NCBI RefSeq assembly: GCF_030296015.1
Contig: NZ_AP027368.1
Location: forward strand, 806,001-870,000
Origin: Ferrimonas sp. YFM
GTDB taxonomy: Bacteria > Pseudomonadota > Gammaproteobacteria > Enterobacterales > Shewanellaceae
DNA length: 64,000 nucleotides
Direction: 5' to 3'
Part shown: in pieces, positions 24,801-31,924 of the stretch
Layout: the number at the start of each line of letters is the position of its first letter
Position numbering within the stretch: position 1 is the first letter of the stretch
Translations under genes and position numbers: made by a program
Notes under the pieces: model-generated
Databases searched by the model: none
The model's input: only the letters and a program-made list of their open reading frames with translations
What the model was told of the DNA's origin: nothing

Positions 24801-24987
24801 ACGGTTGCAGCCGCCGCGGCTCCCCGCCCTGCTGGGCGACAAACTCCACGTTGAGCATCAGCCCCATCTCCTGGCGGAACGCTTCTCCTGAATCGAGCAG
24901 CTCGCGGTAGCGGCCCAGTGCCGCGCGCAGGCTGTCCTGATTGCTGGGGTCGAGGGGGATGAGGATCTGTTTGTCAAACTGGTTCAT
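21838..24987 (-). CDS. Large helical protein of unknown family
   Basis: 1049 residues, no signal peptide or membrane segment. Composition is rich in Leu, Gln, Glu and Arg, and the predicted structure is almost all helix. The C-terminal 130 residues (RRAAEWALRRLRQLDIPEG, LSGKDRQALAQRLHELGL, ISMLKDSSKGVRLLAKRLLG) look like HEAT-type helical repeats. I can find no Walker, nuclease, kinase or protease motif. A frame extension to 25068 exists, but MNQFDKQILIPLDPS at 24987 is the likelier start. A TATAAT lies at 25095-25090 on the minus strand, about 100 bp upstream. It is first in the cassette with the 57- and 609-residue genes. Confidence 0.75.
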   Translation of the reverse strand: MNQFDKQILIPLDPSNQDSLRAALGRYRELLDSGEAFRQEMGLMLNVEFVAQQGGEPRRLQPSDAGEMERLLAFAMTCVRGGMPTRVGDADEIYFSEAILFAAALAHPQLKEEVVATAEAMVAFARRRNDTSDMWLDDCHLFGLEALYMLAVEHDECAWLLAGFFIPYWDTEHEGSHNKLMALLVQSCGWSRDLLKAYVYCDNPQVRRSFNHTDAHADLADYLQQHPQEYQWFCDQLSQRLLRRPLLAYHDQSSLDETHPVLDFFHSMRAQWPVTSDPHHQEQWQDEVNQQPFMDQTLEDAALELFQAIEAQARQPLVVVAEAHLEERDQGCLFGDQFGNALTFIGALEQGPRLRAYVQRELDDAEGIALLESLAAFDFGAIGRYEHGGAEAFQENLSLWLSRPFAQEDVVATFPYYFEQLLNEAQPQEKLLRLLDLFWRLLGRPQFPRRMTETLVDEHGLLSETEYARRYQQDPRGEEQHQQALAEDLEELWGDELELDELKELDQRTRANPGLLAPEAWPKTLGTATYAAWCAQDIEVADGAAQRMTAWLDHHLMPMLCEQICERGEEEALPEALHHYLTEAEPAPFDQERHRQMAKLLAEPLYQDGGSTGPQISAQQPAYALLNYDDGFQFGLNCLFWIQIASWLGRTPVRLERLSHRLLQLMLTLAPQKVIGLLSKPYSDYPLYQGINDVEVEHTLHRQLSKCGVSDRELEVFQLCSDQQLACYRPADARFWQRYVSMLDHYGEARPDDRSMLGASAWNQYQQMLQVLRRREDRERLQFYRDLKSRHPEALLPQWLEEEFTQALTGYLASNAEVEEDLDWLERPTRRRQLANDSAAKVLAYLNGDADRQQAQTTLATSLSQELNSRTDVESRLGPQYYLWGLLDDARSDRLLTLLLNHHVSALKLLSAEPLTDLYVAQQITQGELTMEERWQHLQVGHITIRDPNARQALVRRAAEWALRRLRQLDIPEGVRVAFAFHSGADDYLRETVSRKALPQMSLYLSGKDRQALAQRLHELGLTEPGLISMLKDSSKGVRLLAKRLLGRE

Positions 24988-25264
24988 GGGGGCCCGTGGT
25001 CTGGTTGCTGAGAGTGGTCTGGTGCCAAAACTGGTCAGGAATGGTATCAATAATCGACGGGCGAGCAACCATTCTTTAGGATTAAAGTTATTATAAATCA
25101 GTATGTTGATCGAATGTTTCCAGAGGGTTTCTGGCCATTGACGGTTCGGGCTGGCTCAGATTGCCGACGGGGAGGGAAACCTTAGCCCAAGGTGGCGTCG
25201 CTGGTTCAAGTACGGTACCTCGGCAAGGGGTACCGTCGAACCGTTGGCGTGGGTCCGCTGGCGA
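24988..25264. other. Intergenic region with a hairpin
   Basis: No gene. It holds a TATAAT-like -10 (minus strand, 25095-25090) for the unknown cassette. A perfect 8-bp inverted repeat ACGGTACC/GGTACCGT lies at 25212-25236, 28 bp downstream of the thioesterase stop. It lacks a T-run, so termination is uncertain. Confidence 0.5.
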
Positions 25265-25702
25265 TCACGCGGTTTCTGTTATCAGGTACTGTTGCAGCTG
25301 GCGGCGAATCTGCTCGGGCATGACGGTTTTCCGGTTGTTGTGGAAGTCGTACACCACCACTTCGGCACTGCCCACCGAGGTGACCGCCCGTTGGCTCTGG
25401 CTGAATACCTGATACTCCATGGTGAACCTGTCGTCGCTCAGCTCAGTGATGCGGGTGCCCACCAGCACGGAATCGGGAAAGAACAGGGGGCGCTTAAAGC
25501 GGCAGCGGGTTTCCGCCAGGATGGGGCCGATGCCGGTTTTCTTCAGCTCCTCCATCAGACCGATCTGATTGAAGAAGTCGATGCGGGCGGTCTCGAAGTA
25601 GCGGAAATAGACCACGTTATTGACGTGTTGCAGGGCATCCATCTCTCCCCAGGCAACCTGGATAGGGGTGTGGATGGGAAAGGTTTGAGTGAAACTCTCC
25701 AT
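25265..25702 (-). CDS. Acyl-CoA thioesterase (4HBT hot-dog fold)
   Basis: 145 residues. WGEMDALQHVNNVVYFRYFETAR contains the catalytic Asp and the HVNN-Y pattern of YbgC/4HBT thioesterases. RFKRPLFFPDSVLVGT is the following beta-sheet. It should hydrolyse acyl-CoA; chain length is not readable. It stands alone between intergenic regions. Confidence 0.9.
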   Translation of the reverse strand: MESFTQTFPIHTPIQVAWGEMDALQHVNNVVYFRYFETARIDFFNQIGLMEELKKTGIGPILAETRCRFKRPLFFPDSVLVGTRITELSDDRFTMEYQVFSQSQRAVTSVGSAEVVVYDFHNNRKTVMPEQIRRQLQQYLITETA

Positions 25703-25756
25703 GATAAATTCAAACGTCCGTTTAGATTGGGTGTTTTAACTTAACAGGGGGATGGG

Positions 25757-25791
25757 GGAAAAACAAACGGGCCACCCTGAGGTGGCCCGTT
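25757..25791 (-). terminator. Rho-independent terminator of the symporter gene
   Basis: On the minus strand an 11-bp stem AACGGGCCACC/GGTGGCCCGTT with a 4-base loop is followed by TTTGTTTTT, 7 bp after the symporter stop. Confidence 0.9.
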
Positions 25792-25797
25792 GCAGAA

Positions 25798-27051
25798 TCA
25801 GGCGACTTCCGCCGGCTGCTCCTCTTCGATGGGTTCGTCTCCGGCCAGCTCATCGACGATGGCGGCGCAGACCGCATCGCCGGTGATGTTCAGGGCGGTA
25901 CGGATCATGTCGAAGATGCGGTCCAGGGCGAACAGCAGTGGCAGGCCTTCAATGGGGATGCCTGCGGCCAGGAGCACGGCGACCACCAGGAAGGAGGGAC
26001 CAGGCACACCGGCCTGGCCGACGGCGCCCAGGGTGGCGGTGAGGATGATGGCCACGTAGGCGCCCAGTCCCAGATCCACCTGGAATGCCTGGGCGAAAAA
26101 GACCGCCACCAGGCCATAGTAGATGGCGTTGCCACTCATGTTGATGGTGGCACCCAGGGGCAGCACGAAGCTGGCGGTGGAGTTGCGGATGCCCAGCTCC
26201 TTCTCACACACATCCATGGTCACTGGCAGGGTGGCCATGGAGGAGGCGGTGGAGAGGGCCACAGCCTGGGGCTTCTTCATGGAGGAGACAAACTTGCTGA
26301 CCGGAATGCGGGTCAGGGTCTTGATCATCGCCGGGTAGAACAGGAAGCCGTAGATGAGGATGGTGGCCACATACACCAGGAACAGGTTCATCACCGTGCT
26401 CAGGGCGGCAAAGCCAAAGGTGCCCACGGCCTCGGCCATCAGGCCGAATACGCCGATGGGGGCGACTTTCATCACCACATTAATCATCCAGACAAAGGCG
26501 TCCACCACGGTGTTGATGCCGTCGATCAGCGGCTTGGAGCGGCTGGCTTCCACCTTGGAAAGGGCGATGCCGAAGAACAGGCAGAACACCAGAATCTGCA
26601 GGATGTTGCCGTCATGCAGTGAGGTGAACACATTGGTGGGGATCATGCCGGTGATGGTGGCCCAGAAGGTGGGCAGTTGGCCCTTGTCCGCCAGGTTGCC
26701 TTCGTACATGGCGTCCACGGCGGAGAAGTCGATGCCGATGCCGGGCTGGAAGATCTCCCCCATGGCCAGGGCCAGGGCGACGGCGACGGCAGAGGTCAGC
26801 CCGAAGAAACCCAGGGTGGTCAGGCCGACGCGGCCGGCGGCGTGGCTGTTGCCCAGGCCCGCTGCACCACTGATGATGGCCACGGCCACCAGGGGAATCA
26901 CCAGCATCTTGATCAGGTGAATGAAGATGCTGCCCAGGGGAGCGAACGCCGCGGCATCCTCCCCGAGAAGAATACCGACCAGGGTGCCGACGATCATGGC
27001 AATGATCACCTGAACACCTATGTTGCTCAGCAGACTCGTTTTCTTTTGCAC
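25798..27051 (-). CDS. Dicarboxylate/amino acid:cation symporter (DAACS family)
   Basis: 417 residues. It has eight or more membrane spans with the family signatures: serine-rich re-entrant loop LSTASSMATLPVT, the NMSGNAIYYG segment (NMDGxA in GltP, here Asp to Ser) and GVPGPSFLV. These are part of the substrate and sodium or proton sites of the glutamate/aspartate/dicarboxylate transporters. The C-terminus is acidic (DEPIEEEQPAEVA). The Asp-to-Ser change is also seen in some neutral amino-acid or cystine-type members, so the substrate is uncertain. Confidence 0.9.
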   Translation of the reverse strand: MQKKTSLLSNIGVQVIIAMIVGTLVGILLGEDAAAFAPLGSIFIHLIKMLVIPLVAVAIISGAAGLGNSHAAGRVGLTTLGFFGLTSAVAVALALAMGEIFQPGIGIDFSAVDAMYEGNLADKGQLPTFWATITGMIPTNVFTSLHDGNILQILVFCLFFGIALSKVEASRSKPLIDGINTVVDAFVWMINVVMKVAPIGVFGLMAEAVGTFGFAALSTVMNLFLVYVATILIYGFLFYPAMIKTLTRIPVSKFVSSMKKPQAVALSTASSMATLPVTMDVCEKELGIRNSTASFVLPLGATINMSGNAIYYGLVAVFFAQAFQVDLGLGAYVAIILTATLGAVGQAGVPGPSFLVVAVLLAAGIPIEGLPLLFALDRIFDMIRTALNITGDAVCAAIVDELAGDEPIEEEQPAEVA

Positions 27052-27409
27052 AGGTAACGCCTTTGTTAAGAGGTTGTTGATCTAAAAACTAATTAATTCA
27101 ATGAGCTATGACTCTTGTTCGGTCACTTTTTCCAATATGCCGCATGGTTTTACTCCCTTTAAATCCGCATTTCAAACCCGGAAACGGCTAATTGCGACCT
27201 GGTCATAACTAAGGCAATGAAATCCCGGCTGTTGTTTATTTTTGGGCCTGAATCTCCACGTCGGGGCGGTGTTAAAAAAGGGGGAGGAGGATGTGTACCC
27301 CTGTGTCGTTCTCTGTTGTGGAAATGGGGGTGTTTCGACGGTGCGATGAAATGGGATCCGCTCTGAGTCGGTCTGGTTGGGCGGACGATAACAAGACAAG
27401 AGACCTAGC
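27052..27409. other. 358-bp intergenic region
   Basis: Divergent promoter region between the symporter and the DUF417-type gene. The part next to the symporter is AT-rich. I see no gene, riboswitch-like structure or clear operator. Confidence 0.5.
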
Positions 27410-28327
27410 ATGGAACTGATACGCCAATTTCACCGAGCCAACCTGAGCGAGAACAGCCTGATTCGCTACCTGGTCGTGGTGACCTCCGGATACCTCATCT
27501 GGATGGGACTGCTCAAACTCAGTGAATCTGAACTCAAGATGATCCAGTACTGGTTGGGAGGGAGCAGCCTGTGGGCGCCGGTGTTGCAGTGGTTGCCCGT
27601 CAAGGCGCTCGCCACCGCCATGCTGGTGACTGAGACCCTGTTTGGCGGCCTGCTGCTCTCTGCCCTATGGGGAGGGCGCTTTGCCTGGGTGGGCGCCCTG
27701 GGCGCACTGCTGATCTTCGCCCTGAACTTTGGGCTGCTGTTCACCAACCCCATTTTCGTGGCCGACCTGGGTGGCTTTCCCTGGTTGGGCGCCGGTCAGG
27801 GGTTGATCAAGTATCTGGCGATGTTTGCCGTGGCCCTCTATCTGTTTGCCCATCTGGCTCAGACTGCCGGGGTGACTAACAAGGGAGCCTTCCTCAAAGG
27901 CTGGGCGTCCCGGCTGGCCCTGGCGGGCATAGTGTTGGTGATGGGCTGGATAGGTTTCCTCAAGTTTCAGCCCTACGAAGCCCAAGGCATAGTGGACTTG
28001 ATGGAATCCAACTGGCTGTTCAGCTGGACCTATCTGATCTGGGATGTGCAAGGCGCCTCCAAATTCATCGGTGTGGTGGAGCTGGTGTTCATGGTGGGGA
28101 TTCTGGCCTTTCCCTTCAGTGTCACCCTCGGACGCCTCGGCGCCCTGGGGATCGCCCTGACCGCATTCGGCACCCTGAGCTTCCTGTTCTCCCTGCCCGG
28201 CTGGAGTGCCGATGCCTATTTTCCTCTGCTCAACAGCAGTGGTGTTTTTATTATTAAGGATCAGTTACTTCTGGCTGCCGCCGCCATACTCTGGCATAAA
28301 TACCCTAGTTGCGACATTGCTAAATAA
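27410..28327 (+). CDS. Tandem DUF417 (YkgB-like) membrane protein
   Basis: 305 residues with about eight membrane spans. Two homologous halves are visible. Half 1 has IWMGLLKLSESEL, a helix pair, then LGGFPWLGAGQGLIKYLAMFAVALYL. Half 2 has GWIGFLKFQPYEAQGI, KFIGVVELVFMVGILAFP, FGTLSFLFSLPGW, then LNSSGVFIIKDQLLLAAA. The second half matches E. coli YkgB closely in layout. Single-domain YkgB is about 190 residues, so this is a duplication with fusion. Function unknown. Confidence 0.8.
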   Translation: MELIRQFHRANLSENSLIRYLVVVTSGYLIWMGLLKLSESELKMIQYWLGGSSLWAPVLQWLPVKALATAMLVTETLFGGLLLSALWGGRFAWVGALGALLIFALNFGLLFTNPIFVADLGGFPWLGAGQGLIKYLAMFAVALYLFAHLAQTAGVTNKGAFLKGWASRLALAGIVLVMGWIGFLKFQPYEAQGIVDLMESNWLFSWTYLIWDVQGASKFIGVVELVFMVGILAFPFSVTLGRLGALGIALTAFGTLSFLFSLPGWSADAYFPLLNSSGVFIIKDQLLLAAAAILWHKYPSCDIAK

Positions 28328-28372
28328 GAAATCTCTAATATAATGTGGGTTCACTCATGGAGAGAACCCACA
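28317..28372 (+). promoter_or_regulatory. Promoter with perfect inverted repeat
   Basis: TTGCTA (28317-28322), 16-bp spacer, TATAAT (28339-28344), a strong sigma-70-like promoter. The perfect 9-bp inverted repeat TGTGGGTTC-N11-GAACCCACA (28344-28372) begins in the -10 and covers the predicted start site. It could be an operator or a hairpin at the 5' end of the mRNA. The ribosome site follows at once. Confidence 0.65.
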
Positions 28373-28383
28373 GGAGAGTAGGG

Positions 28384-28935
28384 ATGAGAAATGCCGTGGC
28401 CATTGGCCTGATGTCGCTGGTGAGCATGGGCGTCTGGGCAGCAGAACCCGACGAGATGCGGCCAGAGGGCTTATCGGTCATCAAGCAGTTTGGCAGTACC
28501 CTGAAGCCCAGCCTCAAGGCGGCGATGCAATCCGGCGGGCCGGTGGCAGCGGTGGAGGTGTGTGCCAGTCAGGCACCGAAGATTGCCGCCCAGCTGACTG
28601 CGCAGAGTGGCTGGCAGATAAGCCGGGTCAGCCTCAAGCCAAGGAACGGCCAGACGGCCCAGGCGGATCAATGGGAAGCCCAGGTGCTGGCAGAGTTTGA
28701 GCAGCGATTGCTGGCGGGTGCAGCGCCCAAGAGCCTGATTGCCGAGCGCCATCAGCCACAAGAGTTCCGGCTGATGAAAGGCATTGTCATCGACCAGGTT
28801 TGCCTGCAGTGTCATGGCCAGCAACTGGCCCCTGAGGTAAAGCAAGCTATTGCAGAGCACTACCCTTGGGATCAGGCCACTGGTTATGAGCTTGGGCAGT
28901 TGCGGGGAGCGTTCAGCGTCAGTCGCAGGCTGTGA
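28384..28935 (+). CDS. DUF3365-like exported c-type haem protein
   Basis: 183 residues. A signal peptide ends at GVWA/AEP. The N-terminal half contains AAVEVCASQAPKIA, the cysteine-containing start of the DUF3365/Tll0287 fold. QVCLQCHGQ near residue 140 is a single CxxCH haem-c site. A periplasmic redox or sensor function is likely. Start chosen at 28384 because GGAGAG precedes it and the signal peptide starts there. Confidence 0.85.
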   Translation: MRNAVAIGLMSLVSMGVWAAEPDEMRPEGLSVIKQFGSTLKPSLKAAMQSGGPVAAVEVCASQAPKIAAQLTAQSGWQISRVSLKPRNGQTAQADQWEAQVLAEFEQRLLAGAAPKSLIAERHQPQEFRLMKGIVIDQVCLQCHGQQLAPEVKQAIAEHYPWDQATGYELGQLRGAFSVSRRL

Positions 28936-28950
28936 CTGAGCGAGCCGGGG

Positions 28951-29814
28951 TCAGAGCCTGACCCCGGTGACGCTGCCGCTGATCCCTGAGGTTTCTACCC
29001 GGCCGCCCCGGTCTGAGGTAAGGGTCAGGTCGCCACGCAGATCCCTGACCCGAATATCTCCCTTGCCATCTTTGAGTGTCACCTTGCCGCGGATATTGGC
29101 CAGGTCGGTGTCGCCACTCTTGTTGGTGATCTTCACCTTACCCTCCACCCGGTTGAGGGTGATGTTGCCGCTGCCATCGCTGATTCTCACCTGGCCCTGG
29201 ATGTTGCGGGTGACGATGGCTCCGGACTGATCATTGAGGGCCAGGCTGCCGTCGTGGTTTTCCACCAGGATCTCGCCCTGATTGTCGTTGATCTTCAGTT
29301 TGCTCTGACAGTTCTTCACCTGGATATCACCGCTGCCGTCGTTGAGGGTGAATTTGCCTTTGGTGTTTTGCAGCACTATCTCGCCGGGGCCATCGATCAC
29401 CCTGCCTCCTTTACGAACGCCAGTGATGCGGATATCGCCGCCACCGTCGCGCAGATCCAGGAACAGGGATTGGGGCATGCGGATCTCAAGGTCGATGCTG
29501 GCCTGATGCTGCTTGGCCGGTATCTGCTTCTGATAACCCGCCTTGAGGGTCAGCTTCTTGCCGTCTGCTTTGAGGTAGGTGTCCATCAGGGTGCGCAAAT
29601 GACGCTGGGCCTCCTTGGCCGAGCCCGGGTAGCGGTAGGTCAGGCGCGCCTCCACCTCTTTCAACCCTTTCACTCCGGTCACGGTGAGGTCGCCATCCCC
29701 GGCAAACACCAGCAGCTTGGTGATGCCTTGGGTGTCGTGAGACAGGGTTATGGTCTGGGTTGCACTCCAGGCGGGAAGGGCAGTCAGGGTTAACATCAGC
29801 AGCAGGGTTCGCAT
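28951..29814 (-). CDS. Exported DUF4097-like beta-repeat protein
   Basis: 287 residues. A signal peptide ends at AWSA. From about residue 110 the sequence is a run of ~18-residue repeats ending in a GD or GE turn (LNDGSGDIQVKN, INDNQGEILVEN, ITNKSGDTDLAN, LKDGKGDIRVRD), forming a regular beta-solenoid. It is similar in plan to the protein at 41427. Function unknown. The gene converges with the DUF3365 gene, 15 bp apart. Confidence 0.8.
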   Translation of the reverse strand: MRTLLLMLTLTALPAWSATQTITLSHDTQGITKLLVFAGDGDLTVTGVKGLKEVEARLTYRYPGSAKEAQRHLRTLMDTYLKADGKKLTLKAGYQKQIPAKQHQASIDLEIRMPQSLFLDLRDGGGDIRITGVRKGGRVIDGPGEIVLQNTKGKFTLNDGSGDIQVKNCQSKLKINDNQGEILVENHDGSLALNDQSGAIVTRNIQGQVRISDGSGNITLNRVEGKVKITNKSGDTDLANIRGKVTLKDGKGDIRVRDLRGDLTLTSDRGGRVETSGISGSVTGVRL

Positions 29815-29983
29815 CTCGGCTCTCTTCCTTGTGGTGGCCAGGTGGTTGATTCCTGAGCGAAAGCTAGCAAGCTCCTGGGAAGATGTCGACGCGTTGAGGC
29901 TGAGGGAGGCTGGGGAAGCGCCCCATTGGTTGGGGAGCGACCGGGTGGCGGAGTTTTGGCACCCGGTGCTCTGTCGGGTCGGG

Positions 29984-30622
29984 TTAGCGGGTTTCGACTT
30001 CGGCGATCTCCACCTTCAGCTGATACACCTCACGTTGTTCCACCTCCAGACGCAGCTCCAGTCCCTCTTTACTGGTGCCAGGGCGCAGGTAGGTGTCGGC
30101 CATCCGCTTGATGGAGCGCCACATGGGCAGGGTGTCCTGACCCAGTACCTGACCGAACTCATCCATCACGGTCATGCGCACATCCACCTCGATGATCGCC
30201 TCGCGCCCCTGGTTGGTGACCGAGGTGGGGATGATCAGCTCCCCCCCTTGATAGCGGGCCCGGCCCAGCAGGGCATCCAGGCCGTAGTCTGACAGCTGCA
30301 TGACATCCTTGGCCTCGCCCGGGCGGACGATGACGCCACTGGACATCGGCTTTTTCGGCATCGCATCAGGCTTGGATGGGGCGGCTGCCTTGGGCAGGGC
30401 CGGAATGGCGGTGGCGGCCACAGGGGCTTGCGGCTCGGCAGGCAACGGCTGGGCCTTCGCGGCGTCGTCGACCTTGGGGGCCTCGGGCGCCAGATACTGC
30501 CAAGTAAAATCGTCATGGAGAATCACCTTGCGGCCATCCTCCAGGGTGACCACCTGATCGGCTGCCTGGGCGGTGAAGCCCATCATCAGTGCCAGCATGG
30601 CGGCAAAGGGTTTGATTGACAT
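29984..30622 (-). CDS. DUF3157-like exported protein
   Basis: 212 residues. A signal peptide ends at AQAA. The segment VVTLEDGRKVILHDDFTWQYL is the typical start of DUF3157 proteins. A Pro/Ala-rich linker (about 48-95) and a second beta domain (VTNQGREAIIEVDVRMTV) follow. No catalytic motif. Function unknown. Confidence 0.8.
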   Translation of the reverse strand: MSIKPFAAMLALMMGFTAQAADQVVTLEDGRKVILHDDFTWQYLAPEAPKVDDAAKAQPLPAEPQAPVAATAIPALPKAAAPSKPDAMPKKPMSSGVIVRPGEAKDVMQLSDYGLDALLGRARYQGGELIIPTSVTNQGREAIIEVDVRMTVMDEFGQVLGQDTLPMWRSIKRMADTYLRPGTSKEGLELRLEVEQREVYQLKVEIAEVETR

Positions 30623-30680
30623 AGTGTTAGTCCTATTCCTCGCATTCAGGGCAGACTACCAGAAATCCCTGGTGGATGCT

Positions 30681-31217
30681 TCAGTCCCGACGGCGGCGAT
30701 AGTGGTGCTTGGTGATGGCCCCCAGCATCACTTCCGAGCTCAGGTGTTGGAACCACAGGGGGGTGGCGAGGTCGCCAAACAGGGGCGTGCCGCCGCCCAG
30801 CAGCACCGGCAGCTGACTGATGATCATCTCATCGATGAGATCCGCCTCCAGGAAGCTCTGGATGGTCTGGCCCCCGTCGATGTAGAGCCGCTGAAATCCC
30901 CTGTCATTGAGTTGGCGGGTGACCTCCGCTGGCAAGCCCTGGATCAGTTCAGCCTTGCCCTTTAGCGTTTCGGGGAGGGTACTTAGGGTTCGGCTCAGGA
31001 CAAACACCGGCTTGCTGTAAGGCCACTCCCCTTCAAAACCACACACGGTGTCAAAGGTGTTACGCCCCATCACCAGGGCATCCACCGATGCCATAAAGGC
31101 GCCGAAGCCGCAGTCGTCCTGCTCCGGGTTGGGCAGGGTGGTCAGCCACTCCAGTCCGCCCTGTTTGTCGGCGATGTAGTTGTCCAGACTGGTTCCGATA
31201 AAGACGATGTTGCTCAT
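30681..31217 (-). CDS. RibD C-terminal / dihydrofolate-reductase-fold protein
   Basis: 178 residues. It begins SNIVFIGTSLDNYIADKQGG and contains DALVMGRNTFDTVCGF and RLYIDGGQTIQSFLEADLID. These are the nucleotide- and substrate-binding segments of YyaP/YwjB-type RibD-C domains. NADPH-dependent reductase activity is likely; the substrate is unknown. Start set at MSNIVF, five codons inside the longest frame. It is divergent from a TetR-type gene with a palindrome between them, so it is the probable target of that repressor. Confidence 0.88.
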   Translation of the reverse strand: MSNIVFIGTSLDNYIADKQGGLEWLTTLPNPEQDDCGFGAFMASVDALVMGRNTFDTVCGFEGEWPYSKPVFVLSRTLSTLPETLKGKAELIQGLPAEVTRQLNDRGFQRLYIDGGQTIQSFLEADLIDEMIISQLPVLLGGGTPLFGDLATPLWFQHLSSEVMLGAITKHHYRRRRD

Positions 31218-31276
31218 GTTCTCTCCGTTCATTGCAGGTGGCCACTCAGGTTCTGCTTGGCTTTGATGGATGGTTA

Positions 31277-31291
31277 TTCTACACTGTAGAA
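31277..31291. promoter_or_regulatory. Palindromic TetR-type operator
   Basis: TTCTACA-C-TGTAGAA is a perfect 7-1-7 palindrome midway between the divergent reductase and TetR-type genes. Size and placement are typical of TetR-family operators, and the ends resemble the tet operator half-site. Confidence 0.7.
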
Positions 31292-31321
31292 ATTGTATTT
31301 TCAGACTAGCTGGAGAGAGTT

Positions 31322-31882
31322 TTGACTGTCAAGGGGAAACGTCGTGGCCGGCCTCAGGGAGGAGCGGCCCTGTCCAGGGAGCGCATTCTGGAGGCGGCGG
31401 CTTCGCTGCTGGGACAGGAGGGTAAGGTGCCGAGTTTAAGGAAGCTTGGGGGAGAGCTGGAGGTGGACGTGATGGCCCTGTACCACTACTTCCCCAACAA
31501 GGGCGCCCTGCTGGAAGCCCTGTGTTGCCAACTGGTCTCGGGCATCTATACGCCGCAAGAGGGTCAGCCCTGGCGACAGGAGCTGACGCGGTTGAGCCAG
31601 AGCTACCTTTCCCTGTTGCGTCGCCATGGCGGCTTGCTGGAAACCCTGTTGGGGATGTCCACCTCGGGACCGGCTCAGGTGTTCATGGCGCGCTTTGACC
31701 AGGCGGTGGCCCCCCTGAGCCTGAATGAGACGCAGCGAGGCCATGCCATGGCATTGCTGGTGGATTACCTCCATGGCTTCGCCCTGGCGATCCACTGCAA
31801 CAGCTGCGGTGGCCTGGAGGATGACGGCCATCTTGAGGGACCACTGAACTTCTACCTGGATGCCCTGGAGGCCAGGGCCTGA
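31322..31882 (+). CDS. TetR-family transcriptional regulator
   Basis: 186 residues. An N-terminal basic KGKRRGRPQGG tail is followed by the helix-turn-helix (ERILEAAASLLGQ, SLRKLGGELEVDVMALYHYFPNKGALLEAL). The C-terminal ligand domain resembles the TetR_C group. The start is a TTG with GGAGAG 6 bp upstream; no ATG exists before the DNA-binding domain. Probably a repressor of itself and of the divergent reductase. Confidence 0.9.
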   Translation: MTVKGKRRGRPQGGAALSRERILEAAASLLGQEGKVPSLRKLGGELEVDVMALYHYFPNKGALLEALCCQLVSGIYTPQEGQPWRQELTRLSQSYLSLLRRHGGLLETLLGMSTSGPAQVFMARFDQAVAPLSLNETQRGHAMALLVDYLHGFALAIHCNSCGGLEDDGHLEGPLNFYLDALEARA

Positions 31883-31908
31883 AAAAAACAGGGCGCCAGA
31901 GGCGCCCT
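31883..31908 (-). terminator. Terminator of metH
   Basis: On the minus strand the stem AGGGCGCC/GGCGCCCT with a 3-base loop is followed by GTTTTTTT, 16 bp after the metH stop and directly against the end of the TetR gene. Confidence 0.85.
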
Positions 31909-31924
31909 TGTGGGTGTTGTCTGC

